Shown piece after piece: positions 23,803 through 32,238 of a DNA stretch of 64,000 nt. The position numbers and the translations under genes were made by a program. The first letter of the stretch is position 1. Every line of letters starts with the position of its first letter. Below the pieces are notes generated by a model that worked only from the letters and a program-made list of their open reading frames with translations, did not search any database and was not told the DNA's origin. The stretch spans positions 2,356,001 through 2,420,000 of the forward strand of contig OZ245751.1 in the NCBI GenBank assembly GCA_965227445.1. The letters run 5' to 3'. This DNA comes from DT-110 sp030148525 (GTDB lineage: Bacteria; Bacteroidota; Bacteroidia; Chitinophagales; Saprospiraceae).

Positions 23803-24318
23803 TTAGACGATCCCGCCGTAATGCTTACTGGTCTCCCATTCGTGCAAAGGCATCGCTTCCGGCTCACGTAATTCGTGATTGACCACTTTGCCAATAAAAA
23901 GCACATGGTCACCGTCGGTCTTAATTATATCGGTCACCTCGCATTCCATGTATCCCAGGCATTTTTCGAGAATGGGAGAATCGGTCTTCATGCCGTTGAG
24001 GAAGGAGTAACCATTGATCTTTTGACCGTCTACGGAGCTGTCCTTCGCAAAGTCATTTATCATGTCGCGATCATCCTTTCCCAGCACATTAATGGCGAAG
24101 CGATACGCTTTGCCAATCGTCTCATTGAGGTCACTGTCCTTCTGAATGGCCATAGTCACCATCGGCGGTTCAAAGCTGGATTGCATCACCCAGGAGACGG
24201 TACCGGCGGCTACGTAATCCTTTTCACGCGTATCGAGGTCTTCACCTTTAGCGCGAGTGGTGGCGATGTAAAAACCGTAGGTCAGTTTGTCGAGGATGTT
24301 TTCGGGTACGGTATGCAT
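23803..24318 (-). CDS. flavin reductase-like FMN-binding protein
   Basis: A 171-residue protein of the flavin-reductase-like domain family: ENILDKLTYGFYIATTR, VSWVMQSSFEPPMVTMAIQKDS and RFAINVLGKD are typical FMN-binding segments. It may supply reduced flavin or reduce a small substrate. The upstream flavin monooxygenase gene on the same strand is a possible partner, but the two are 444 bp apart with repeats between. The ATG at 24318 is preferred over one at 24390, which would add a non-conserved 24-residue tail. The stop TAA is shared with the GTCTAA spacer of repeat cluster 2. Confidence 0.82.
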   Translation of the reverse strand: MHTVPENILDKLTYGFYIATTRAKGEDLDTREKDYVAAGTVSWVMQSSFEPPMVTMAIQKDSDLNETIGKAYRFAINVLGKDDRDMINDFAKDSSVDGQKINGYSFLNGMKTDSPILEKCLGYMECEVTDIIKTDGDHVLFIGKVVNHELREPEAMPLHEWETSKHYGGIV

Positions 24319-24390
24319 GGTTCTTTGGTTTATTTGCTCAATGTGTCTGTTGAACGATGGTGGCAGGATGATGTTCGGAGTGGCACTCAT

Positions 24391-24459
24391 GCTCAGGCTT
24401 GGTGGCCTAGTCCGATTACGGCGGCATGGAAGTTTGGTGGTTGACCACCAAGCCTGAGC
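24391..24459 (-). promoter_or_regulatory. competing inverted repeats in the leader of the flavin reductase gene
   Basis: Two perfect 15-bp arms (GCTCAGGCTTGGTGG at 24391-24405 and its complement at 24445-24459) enclose 39 nt. A third segment, TTTGGTGG at 24433-24440, can pair with the same CCACCAAG across a TTGA loop. On the minus-strand transcript the arms could form two mutually exclusive stems, as in attenuators. The remaining gene-free part to 24660 shows only decayed TGAGCAC-type repeats (about 24520-24580). Confidence 0.45.
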
Positions 24460-24660
24460 GCGGCAAATGGCCCTCCTTTAGCTTTGCGAGCGTGATTATC
24501 CATGAAGTGAATAAACCGTGTTCGTTGCTCAGTGCTCCATGGAAGATACAATGCTGAATGCTGGATATGGAGTGTTATGCGGGAGCTGGCGCCTGAAGGA
24601 AGGTTGATCTGAAAGGTATTATCCCCTCGATCCAGCCATGCCTTTGCTAAAGCTTCGGCA

Positions 24661-24780
24661 GCCGGGGAAGGATCGGGTACCAGTCTCTTTACTAAAAGGG
24701 AGCCTGCGACCGGTCTAATAGTCAAGGGACCACTGGGCCCTTGCGGTCTAAAAACGAGGGAGCTAGCGACCGAGTGATCT
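24661..24780. repeat. hairpin mosaic, cluster 3
   Basis: Elements seen: GGGAGCCTGCGACC, spacer GGTCTAATA, stem CAAGGG/CCCTTG around ACCACTGGG (24723-24743), spacer GGTCTAAAAA and GGGAGCTAGCGACCGAGTG. The right end (CGAGTGATCTTTCC) matches the right ends of clusters 1 and 2 (CGAGTGGTCTTC). It runs into the 3' end of the monooxygenase gene, so the last residues (S-L-G-R) and the stop of that protein are encoded by repeat sequence. Confidence 0.7.
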
Positions 24781-25863
24781 TTCCACTTCCCGGATGGTTT
24801 TGCGAGCCGATCGGCCCACACCGATCATGGTGGCCGACGCAAAACCCGTCCAATTACCGTAACCGACCAGCCAGAGATTATCGATTTCCGTGGCTTTAGT
24901 GCCCTTGGTTTGGATACGTCCGCGATGGTCGCGGGGTACCAACCCTTCCAGATGGTCCGTTGCGTAATGGAACCCCGTGCACCAGATCAGCGCATCGTAC
25001 TGCTCCCGGCGATCATCGTGCCAGACTACACCGTCTTCGGTGATCTCCCGGATCTGACCGTGGCTGATCAGGTGGCCATCCCGGAAGGCCTGGCGAATAG
25101 ATGGTACCAATACGATATTCCCCAGGTTCAGCTTGGAGGTGTCGAAGGTTTCTCCCTTTTGCTCGGCATAGTATTTAGCGGAGGCCACATTGAAAAGTAC
25201 TCGTCCGTCGACATCCTCGGGGAGGAAATCGGGCTCCTCTTTGGTGGCCCAATGTGCGACGGAGACGTGGGGCAGCAGATCAGCCAGAATCTGAGCACCT
25301 GAATTCCCTTCACCAATCACCAATACCCGTTTATCCCGAAAAGGCAGGGGTGATTCGTAGAAAGCGGAGTGGAGTTGCCTTCCGGCAAAAAGCTTTCTGC
25401 CCGGAACATTTGGAATATACGGTGCCTGCCAAGTCCCCGTAGCAGAAATCAGTGCTTTACAGATGTATCTTCCAGCAGTCGTATCGAGGTAAAACAAATT
25501 GTTTTCACGCTTTATTGAACGCACTTCCACCGGTCGACAAACCGGTAGTTCGTACCTCACCTCATACTGACGCAAATATGCCAGCACCTCGTCCCGCGTA
25601 GGGTAGGGGCCCTTACTTTTTGGCATCAGCCAACCCGGTAACGAACTGTACTGGGCTGGTGAAAAGGTGGTAAGCGAATCCCAGGTGTGTTGCCAGGCAC
25701 CGCCGGCTTCTTCCTGAGCATCCAGCATTACCCAGTCGGCATCCAACCTGCGCAGGAAATAGCCACAAGCTAAAGCCGATTGGCCACCGCCTATAATGAT
25801 GACGTCTTGAATGGTTGTTTTTTCGCTCAGAACCTGATCGTTTGTATTTGCTATATTTTTCAA
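24763..25863 (-). CDS. flavin-containing monooxygenase (ArsO-like)
   Basis: A 366-residue FAD/NAD(P)H enzyme. The first Rossmann motif is IIIGGGQSALACGYFL (about 23-38) and the second is VLVIGEGNSGAQI (about 170-182). The ALIWCTGFHYATDHL segment matches the late FAD-binding ATG motif of flavin monooxygenases. The pattern is that of the ArsO-type NAD(P)H-dependent monooxygenases often found in arsenic islands, but no ars gene is nearby, so the substrate is open. The start is TTG at 25863; no in-frame ATG or GTG lies between the upstream stop and the FAD motif. The C-terminus runs into hairpin mosaic cluster 3. Confidence 0.82.
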   Translation of the reverse strand: MKNIANTNDQVLSEKTTIQDVIIIGGGQSALACGYFLRRLDADWVMLDAQEEAGGAWQHTWDSLTTFSPAQYSSLPGWLMPKSKGPYPTRDEVLAYLRQYEVRYELPVCRPVEVRSIKRENNLFYLDTTAGRYICKALISATGTWQAPYIPNVPGRKLFAGRQLHSAFYESPLPFRDKRVLVIGEGNSGAQILADLLPHVSVAHWATKEEPDFLPEDVDGRVLFNVASAKYYAEQKGETFDTSKLNLGNIVLVPSIRQAFRDGHLISHGQIREITEDGVVWHDDRREQYDALIWCTGFHYATDHLEGLVPRDHRGRIQTKGTKATEIDNLWLVGYGNWTGFASATMIGVGRSARKTIREVERSLGR

Positions 25864-25865
25864 TG

Positions 25866-25945
25866 AAAAAAGATAGGGTAAGGTTCAGATTCAGAATGAG
25901 GTAAAGGGAATGAAACTCTGAACCTGAACCTCAACCTCAATCTGA
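25866..25945. repeat. inverted GGTTCAG/GGTTGAG-type repeat
   Basis: GGTAAGGTTCAGATTCAG on one side and CTGAACCTGAACCTCAACC on the other form an inverted pair filling the 82-bp gap between the amidohydrolase stop and the monooxygenase start. On the minus strand the repeat begins directly after the amidohydrolase stop codon. Confidence 0.6.
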
Positions 25946-27646
25946 TCAATCCTTCTCATAGACGATCTTCCCACCCAGAATCGTGTGGGTAAAGCCGGCC
26001 TCGAGCCACTGCGACGGTTCTGTTTCGAACAGGTCGGTATCCAGTACAGCAATATCAGCCAATTTTCCTACTTCCAGTGTCCCTTTTCGATCTTCCTCGA
26101 AGGCTCCGTAGGCGGCACCCCAGGTGTAGGCCCGGAGGGCTTCTTCCAGCGGAATACGTTGGTCGGGAAACCACCCTTCCGCAGGTTCACCTTTTACTGT
26201 TTGGCGGGTGACGGCCGCGTAGATGCCCATGAGGGGATTAATCGGATAGTAGGAGGCATTGGTGCCCGGCCAATCCGACCCGAAGGAAAGGATGCATCCG
26301 TTTTGTTCCAGCGTTCGAAAGGCGTAAGCCCCTTTACAGCGCTCGTAGCCGATGCGCTCCTCCATCCAACGCATATCATCGGTAACGTGGTAGGGTTGAA
26401 CCTCTGCAACCACCCCACGTCCCTGAAAACGGGGAAAATCACCCGGGCTGATCACCTGCGCATGCACAATCCGAAAACGACGATCTTTTGGACCGTTGTA
26501 GGTATCCAGCGTATCGAGAATATCGAGCAAGATGGAGTTTGCCTGATCACCAATGGCGTGAATCCGTAACTGTATGCCGACACTGTCGGCCGAAAGGATC
26601 ATGTCCTTGAAAGACCCTAAATCCTCCGAATACTCTCTCCAACCACCACGCCAGCTGGCATTCTCCAGTATATTATCGCTGTAGGGCTGGAAAAAGCGGG
26701 CCGTTCGGGCGCCCATGATGCCATCGATATGCGTTTTCAGGGTTCCAAAGGAGATCATATCATCCCCGGCCGGACGCGGACCGTCGGGATGATCCCAATC
26801 GATCACCCAGCCCCATTCGGCCATGTCTTTATAGGCGGGCAACTCTGAAGGGCTGAAATTGATACGGCAGGTGAGTTCGCCGCGCTCGTTAAGCGATTGG
26901 TATAGCTCTAATTGCTCGGGACGAGACATATCCTGGACTGTAGTTACCCCGTATTTGCGGCATTCTTCCAACGCGCGTACCGTTTCCGCCATGCGCCGCT
27001 GACGTGACTTCTCGGGTATTTTTTGCATGGCTTCACGCAACACCGCTCCTTCGAGCAAACCCGATTCTGATTCAATACCGAGATAATCCAGGGCCCGGGC
27101 ATTGGCGAGTCCTTCGCCCCGGTCGTAGCGGGTGATCAATACCGGATGATCGGGCGTCAAATCATCGATCATATTGCGGTGAGGTGTGAAGGCGACCTTA
27201 TCGGTATTACTGCCGTCTGATCCCACACCCCAGGCTTCGTAAGCACCCCAGTCTCCCCGGGTTATCCAGCTACCTTTAGGTAGTCGTTCAGTGGTTTCTT
27301 GCATGCGTTCCCGCAAAAGTGTTTCGTCATTTACATCCAGCAAATTGATCCCCAACAGCAGGGCCCCGGCGGAACCAAAATGCACGTGGGAGTCATTAAA
27401 GCCGGGAGTAGCCAGCTTGCCTTGCAGGTCTATTTCTTCCCGGCCGGCGGGGGGCGTTTCTCCTTCTTGTCCGAGAGCGGAGATCTTTCCATCGGTAACG
27501 GCGATCCAATTTGCCCAGGGACTGGATTCATCACCGGTCCAGATCTTACCGTTTTTCAGAACCAGATCTACACTGGCGTTGGTAGTAGCCTCGCGTTGAC
27601 AGGAAAAGGCGAGCAATAGGATCAGGATGGGCAGGAGGTGTTTCAT
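25946..27646 (-). CDS. lipoprotein amidohydrolase (YtcJ-like)
   Basis: A 566-residue amidohydrolase-3 family protein with a lipobox (LLLAFSC, Cys near 16). Metal-binding HVHFG occurs early (PGFNDSHVHFG), RIHAIGD supplies a further His, and LSFGSDWPG carries the late catalytic Asp. The C-terminus (AYTWGAAYGAFEEDRKGTLEVGKLADIAVLD) is the typical small beta-domain of dihydroorotase-like enzymes. It hydrolyses an amide-type bond in an unknown substrate, here outside the cytoplasm. The stop is followed at once by an inverted repeat. Substrate assignment is not possible from sequence. Confidence 0.87.
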   Translation of the reverse strand: MKHLLPILILLLAFSCQREATTNASVDLVLKNGKIWTGDESSPWANWIAVTDGKISALGQEGETPPAGREEIDLQGKLATPGFNDSHVHFGSAGALLLGINLLDVNDETLLRERMQETTERLPKGSWITRGDWGAYEAWGVGSDGSNTDKVAFTPHRNMIDDLTPDHPVLITRYDRGEGLANARALDYLGIESESGLLEGAVLREAMQKIPEKSRQRRMAETVRALEECRKYGVTTVQDMSRPEQLELYQSLNERGELTCRINFSPSELPAYKDMAEWGWVIDWDHPDGPRPAGDDMISFGTLKTHIDGIMGARTARFFQPYSDNILENASWRGGWREYSEDLGSFKDMILSADSVGIQLRIHAIGDQANSILLDILDTLDTYNGPKDRRFRIVHAQVISPGDFPRFQGRGVVAEVQPYHVTDDMRWMEERIGYERCKGAYAFRTLEQNGCILSFGSDWPGTNASYYPINPLMGIYAAVTRQTVKGEPAEGWFPDQRIPLEEALRAYTWGAAYGAFEEDRKGTLEVGKLADIAVLDTDLFETEPSQWLEAGFTHTILGGKIVYEKD

Positions 27647-27661
27647 GAATATTGTGGTTTG

Positions 27662-27840
27662 GAATGTTCAATGATCAGTGCTCGGTGCTCAATGTAGGTA
27701 AGTATGATTCGATAGTCCTGATAAAAATTTAGCACTGAGCACTGCAAACTGAGCACTAAAGTAAATTGAGGCTGAAGCAAAGTGGGGACACCCAACTTCA
27801 ACCTCAACCTCAATCTAGTCTCTTTATTCTAAATATCTAG
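27662..27840. repeat. TGAGCAC-type and GGTTGAGG-type repeats between the BNR and amidohydrolase genes
   Basis: AGTGCTCGGTGCTCAATG (about 27680-27697) pairs with TTAGCACTGAGCACTG (about 27730-27747), followed by a third AACTGAGCACT. Then ACTTCAACCTCAACCTCAATC (27798-27818) represents the second family. The array ends near the stop of the BNR protein gene at 27844. Confidence 0.6.
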
Positions 27841-27843
27841 CAT

Positions 27844-30800
27844 CTAGTTCCCCTTCGGCATCACCGTGGATTCGATCCAGGGAGCGCCGGAGTCCATCAG
27901 CTTTTTCTCGAGGGCCGGAATTTTTTCCTGACTTACTTCCTCGATCTTGGGCTTTAGGTCCGCCAGCATTTTCTTGGCGATATCCAGGTTCTCCTTGTGC
28001 ATAGCCGTGGGGCCATAGGTCGAACGCAGACCGCGGTACGCGATGTACATGCGATTCTGCACTGTCGGATCGGTGCGTACACCGATCTCTGATTTGGCGT
28101 CGCTGCCGCTCATCTCTTCGTCGAGTTCGAGCAGGTGCATGCGCAGGTCGTACAGCTCCTTGCGCAATTCGGGGGCCTCGGTACGACTGCGGGCCAGAGC
28201 ACTTTCCATAGCTTGTACTTTATCCATGGCGTTGTCCATCACAATGTAGGCCGCGGAGACTTCTTCCTGCAGATCTTCCAAATCCTGACGGAAATCGGCG
28301 ATCATGTCCAGGGGTTGCGGTTCGAGGGCACCGTCGTACAGACGTTCTACCTCGAATTCCACTGGTCCGTCCAGAGTGGTGGTTTCACCGTCGACCACCT
28401 TGACGAGGGTCACGGAATAGGTGCCGGGGGTAGCCAGATGACCACCACCGCGCCACGAATTAGATTGTCCCATGCGAACCGGATTGGCAGAGGTGTATTC
28501 AAAATCCCAGGCTACGCGGTGGAAACCCTTGCGGGTCGGCCCGTTCACCTTATTCACAATATTACCCTGATCGTCGCGAACAACCAGCATGATTTCCGGG
28601 CGAGGCTGGCGCTGCTCGGCTTCCAGGGCATCCCAACCGGGGAAGGGAACATCTTCCTGGTCTTTTTGCAGTTCGCGTTCTTTTTTCATCCGTTCCGACT
28701 TCATGGTGGTTAGTCCATCTGCCAGGTGGTAGGTAAATACCGCTCCGTAGGGCGGATTGTCCGCCGCATAGGGTTCTGATCCCTGAGAGCCTACGATATT
28801 GCGGGGTTGATACCACCACGCTTTACGGATAGGGTAGAGGCTGCCTTCTTTGGCCAGACTTTCCTCCGTCACTTCCCGCAGCACGCTGTAGTCATCAAAA
28901 ACCCAGAAACTGCGGCCGAAAGAAGCACCTACCAGATCATTTTCCCGCTTCTGTATAGCCAGATCGCGGAAGGCAATGGTTGGTACACCACCGCTCAGCT
29001 TGATCCATTGATCGCCACCGTCCTTGGTGAAGTAGATGCCGTACTCGGTACCGATAAAGAGCAGGTTAGGGTCAACGTGGTCTTGCACCAATCGCCAGAC
29101 AATTGTCTTTTCCGGCAGGGACTCGGTTAGTGAGGTCCAGCTGCGACCGCGGTTAGTACTCTTCAGTAAATAAGGACTGTAGTCACCGTATTTGTGATTA
29201 TCCAGGGCGACGTAAACCGTATTGGCATCGTGGAGGTCGGCCTTAATATCGTTGACGAAGGCTGTTTTTGGTACGCCCGGCATGGATCCGACTTCGATCT
29301 TTCGCCAGTTCTCGCCGCCATCTTCGGTAACCTGTACGATCCCGTCATCGGTACCGGCGTAGATAACGCCCTCATCGAGTGGCGATTCGGCCAGAGAGGT
29401 GATGGTATTGTACTCCGACATAGCGTTGAAATCCCAGGCGGCATTATAGCTCCAGGTGCGCCCCATGATCGGCAGTTCCACAGCTTCCTGATCGCGGGTG
29501 AGATCTCCGGAAATGGGTGTCCAGCTATCGCCCCGGTTATCGGATCGCCATACCCGGTAAGAGGCAAAATATAAACGGGTAGGATCGTGAGGACTTACCA
29601 AAATGGGGGCATCCCAATTGAAACGTTCATGACCTTCGCCTGCTCGCGGTTGCGGCTGAATGTACACTTGCTCGCCCGTGATGCGGTCGATGCGGTGCAA
29701 GCCACCCTGCTGGGTTTCGGCGTAGCCGATGTCGGGGTTCCCGGGTTCTACGGCTGACTGATGGCCATCAGCACCCAGTGTTTTGTACCAGTCGCGATTC
29801 AGGATGCCGTGGCGGGTATCAGTACGGGATGGACCGCCGTGTGATCCATTATCCTGGGTTCCCCCAAAAATGTGGTAGAAGGGTTCCCGGTCATCCACGG
29901 CTACTTTATAATACTGAGTGATCGGCATATTGTCCAGAAAGCGCCAGGTGTCGGCCTGATCGTAACTTTCGTACAGGCCTCCATCCGAACCAAGGAGCAG
30001 GTAATTGGGGTCGCTCATTTTAAAAGCCATGGCGTGTTTATCGGAGTGTGTTCCACTCTGGCTGAGGCGTCGGAAATTAGCGCCCCCATCATCAGATACC
30101 TGGACGCGTACATCCATCAGGTACAGGCGGTCGAAGACGTGCGGACTGGCGTAAAGCTCCTGGTAATAGTGGGGGCCGGTACCACCCGAAACGGTGTTCG
30201 ACATTTTCCGCCAGGATGCTCCGCGGTCGGCAGAACGCCATACACCACCTTCCGCCTGGTTTAGTTCGATGGCAGCGTAGACCACGTCGGGCTTTTGGGG
30301 AGAAATGGCCAGGCCAATCTTTCCCTTGTACCCGCCGGGCAGGCCGTTTTTCAGTTCGGTCCAGGTGTCCCCTCCGTCGGTACTCAGGTGAATACCGGAA
30401 TTGGGACCACCACCCATGTAGGCGGCAACGGTTCGGTGGCGCTGCCAGGTAGCTGCGTAGAGCCGGTCGGGATTACGTGGATCGATAAGAATATCGGTCA
30501 CGCCGGTCCATTCGTCATCGCCGAGGGTTTTCGTCCAGGTCTCACCCCCATCGGTGGATTTGTAGAGTCCGCGTTCGCCACCTTTGCTCCAGAGCGGCCC
30601 CTGGGCTGCTACCCAGATCACATCGGAATTATCGGGATGGACAATGATCTTGGATATATGCTCGGAGGCTTTCAGTCCCATGTTTTTCCAGGACTTGCCA
30701 CCATCCATACTACGGTAAACGCCATCACCCCAGGCGACGTGCCGCCCACCGACGTTCTCGCCCGTACCCAGCCAAACCGTGCTGGGATTGCTGGGATCCA

Positions 30801-31101
30801 AAGTGATACATCCGGTGGAATAGGTGGATTGGTTGTCGAAAATGGGGTTCCAGGTAACACCATTATTCATGGTCTTCCAGACACCGCCGGAACCGACGGC
30901 TACGTACCACATATTCTCGTTCTCGGGGTGAATGGCAATGTCGGCGATTCGTCCGGAGGTAAAGGCCGGACCGACGTTGCGCATTTTTAGTCCACGGAAA
31001 GTGGACTCCGTCATTTTTGAATCATCACCTCCGTTGTTTTGTGCCATCAGGCCCATAAAGGGCAGGCACAACAGCAGGAGGAACAGGTTACATCTTTTCA
31101 T
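27844..31101 (-). CDS. large secreted BNR-repeat / sortilin-like protein
   Basis: A 1085-residue exported protein (signal peptide MKRCNLFLLLLCLPFMGLMAQ) whose first 750 residues consist of many BNR/sortilin (VPS10-like) beta-propeller repeats. The repeating signature is S-x-D-x-G-x-x-W, for example STDGGETWTK, STDGGDTWTE, SADRGASWRK, SDNRGDSWTP, STNRGRSWTS and TKDGGDQWIK. The remainder is an Ig-like segment (about 820-930) and a helical, possibly coiled C-terminal part (about 935-1085). Such proteins are common in Bacteroidota and often called glycosyl hydrolase or sortilin-like, but no catalytic residues can be pointed to. It appears monocistronic. Confidence 0.87.
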   Translation of the reverse strand: MKRCNLFLLLLCLPFMGLMAQNNGGDDSKMTESTFRGLKMRNVGPAFTSGRIADIAIHPENENMWYVAVGSGGVWKTMNNGVTWNPIFDNQSTYSTGCITLDPSNPSTVWLGTGENVGGRHVAWGDGVYRSMDGGKSWKNMGLKASEHISKIIVHPDNSDVIWVAAQGPLWSKGGERGLYKSTDGGETWTKTLGDDEWTGVTDILIDPRNPDRLYAATWQRHRTVAAYMGGGPNSGIHLSTDGGDTWTELKNGLPGGYKGKIGLAISPQKPDVVYAAIELNQAEGGVWRSADRGASWRKMSNTVSGGTGPHYYQELYASPHVFDRLYLMDVRVQVSDDGGANFRRLSQSGTHSDKHAMAFKMSDPNYLLLGSDGGLYESYDQADTWRFLDNMPITQYYKVAVDDREPFYHIFGGTQDNGSHGGPSRTDTRHGILNRDWYKTLGADGHQSAVEPGNPDIGYAETQQGGLHRIDRITGEQVYIQPQPRAGEGHERFNWDAPILVSPHDPTRLYFASYRVWRSDNRGDSWTPISGDLTRDQEAVELPIMGRTWSYNAAWDFNAMSEYNTITSLAESPLDEGVIYAGTDDGIVQVTEDGGENWRKIEVGSMPGVPKTAFVNDIKADLHDANTVYVALDNHKYGDYSPYLLKSTNRGRSWTSLTESLPEKTIVWRLVQDHVDPNLLFIGTEYGIYFTKDGGDQWIKLSGGVPTIAFRDLAIQKRENDLVGASFGRSFWVFDDYSVLREVTEESLAKEGSLYPIRKAWWYQPRNIVGSQGSEPYAADNPPYGAVFTYHLADGLTTMKSERMKKERELQKDQEDVPFPGWDALEAEQRQPRPEIMLVVRDDQGNIVNKVNGPTRKGFHRVAWDFEYTSANPVRMGQSNSWRGGGHLATPGTYSVTLVKVVDGETTTLDGPVEFEVERLYDGALEPQPLDMIADFRQDLEDLQEEVSAAYIVMDNAMDKVQAMESALARSRTEAPELRKELYDLRMHLLELDEEMSGSDAKSEIGVRTDPTVQNRMYIAYRGLRSTYGPTAMHKENLDIAKKMLADLKPKIEEVSQEKIPALEKKLMDSGAPWIESTVMPKGN

Positions 31102-31320
31102 ACGTCATAGTTTTTTGTCGAATTGTAAAATAACAAAAACATGTCAGGTTTGAGGTATGAGGTTTGGGGTTTGAGGTCAGGTTGTAGGTTTACGGATAGG
31201 TATGAGATGTGGGGGGGAGGTTCTCGCCTTTGCCCTTGCGGGCTACGGCGGGCGGTGAAGGTTTTACCTTCGGCAGGTTTAGATTAAGGTTGAGGTTAAG
31301 GAATATTTAGGTTTGAATAT
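31102..31320. repeat. GGTTTGAGG-type repeat region upstream of the BNR gene
   Basis: AGGTTTGAGGTATGAGG units (31143-31190) and a second patch TTAAGGTTGAGGTTAAGG (31282-31300) flank a G-rich block with CGGGCTACGGCGGGCGG and a GGTGAAGGTTTTACCTTCGGC hairpin (31252-31273). Similar CGGCGGGCAGG blocks sit inside the repeats near 54640 and 57770. No gene is seen here. Confidence 0.55.
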
Positions 31321-31452
31321 TCTCTTTCTCAGTATTTTTTTGGGAATTCAACAATTTCCGAGATCCTGGTTATTGCTGACGAATCATACGCTTGGTAGCC
31401 ACTATTCCTACGTTCTGATGTGTTACTTCCGCTTTCCGACCTCCGCTTTGGG

Positions 31453-31656
31453 TCAACTCGTCGATTTCACACTTTTCCGATATTCCGTAGGAGAGGAGCC
31501 GGTCCATTCTCTGAAGGCGCGATTGAAGGTTGGGATTTGCAGGAACCCACAGGCAAAAGCGATTTGGGAGATGGATTCATCCGTTTCTCTCAGGAGTTCT
31601 TTGGTCTTTTCGATGCGTTCGCGACGGATAAACTTGGAGGTTGCGAGTCCGGAAAG
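31453..31656 (-). pseudogene. AraC-family HTH domain remnant
   Basis: The minus strand encodes 67 residues ending SPTEYRKSVKSTS-stop. They include SKFIRRERIEKTKELL, ISQIAFACGF and PTFNRAFREWTGSSP, the second half of an AraC-type DNA-binding domain. The frame is preceded directly by a TAG stop and has no start codon, and nothing AraC-like was found further upstream. It is therefore a 3' remnant of a regulator gene, stranded between repeat arrays. The surrounding gene-free DNA (31321-31452 and 31657-31764) shows nothing else. Confidence 0.72.
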
Positions 31657-31764
31657 CTACCTATCCTCAATATTCTAATCTAGGTTCATATGGTATCTAA
31701 ACATGCTTTATGTATCCACATTTATCAGGAAGGTAGCCACGGCCGGTGGACCAGGATGAGGGAA

Positions 31765-32238
31765 TTAAGCAGTATCGTTTATTTCGTCCTTGAGCTGCTG
31801 GATAAGGGCAAAATACTCATTACGGGGAATGCTATACTGTGCTAGCTTGCAGTCGATGTAATCAGCTTCCATACCCCGGAAAAATTCGGTTTTATCTTCG
31901 AAACCGTCCCGGCTGTGTTGATAGTGGTACATAGCTTCTTCTCGCTGTTTTTCAGCAAGGAGGCAGTGGCCGCAATTCATGTGGAGAAATTTATCCTTTT
32001 GGTTGAGCTCAAGACCCTTTTCAAAAAATCCTTTAGCCAAAGTTCTACCGCCTTGAGCAAGGTATACTAAACCAAGGTTATTGTATGAGCCAGCATGTTC
32101 CGGGTTGATATTTATGGCTTTTTGGTAGGATTCAATGGCCTGGTCGTGGTCCCATTTGTCGCTCAGAGCTTTGCCGAGGTTGTTGTAGAAACCCGCATCA
32201 TCCGGGTTGATATAAATTCCAGATCTCGGAACTAGCAT
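31765..32238 (-). CDS. TPR protein fragment overlapping the end of the esterase gene
   Basis: A 157-residue frame with two to three tetratricopeptide repeats (NPDDAGFYNNLGKALSDKWD, NPEHAGSYNNLGLVYLAQGG, then a weaker third) and a helical tail. The first repeat is cut: the sequence enters in the middle of a TPR unit straight out of the esterase reading frame. The only start codon (32238) lies 41 bp inside the esterase gene in another frame. I read this as the 3' part of a longer TPR gene brought next to the esterase by a deletion or recombination. It may still be translated by re-initiation. Confidence 0.5.
   Translation of the reverse strand: MLVPRSGIYINPDDAGFYNNLGKALSDKWDHDQAIESYQKAININPEHAGSYNNLGLVYLAQGGRTLAKGFFEKGLELNQKDKFLHMNCGHCLLAEKQREEAMYHYQHSRDGFEDKTEFFRGMEADYIDCKLAQYSIPRNEYFALIQQLKDEINDTA

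Noticed and set aside
24393..24821. A 142-codon open frame on the minus strand
   Set aside because: It consists of the inverted repeat, decayed repeats and hairpin mosaic and overlaps the end of the monooxygenase gene in another frame. It has no recognisable domain.
31313..31678. A plus-strand frame of about 120 codons between the BNR and TPR genes
   Set aside because: The opposite strand in this stretch clearly encodes an AraC-type HTH remnant, so the plus-strand frame is its shadow.
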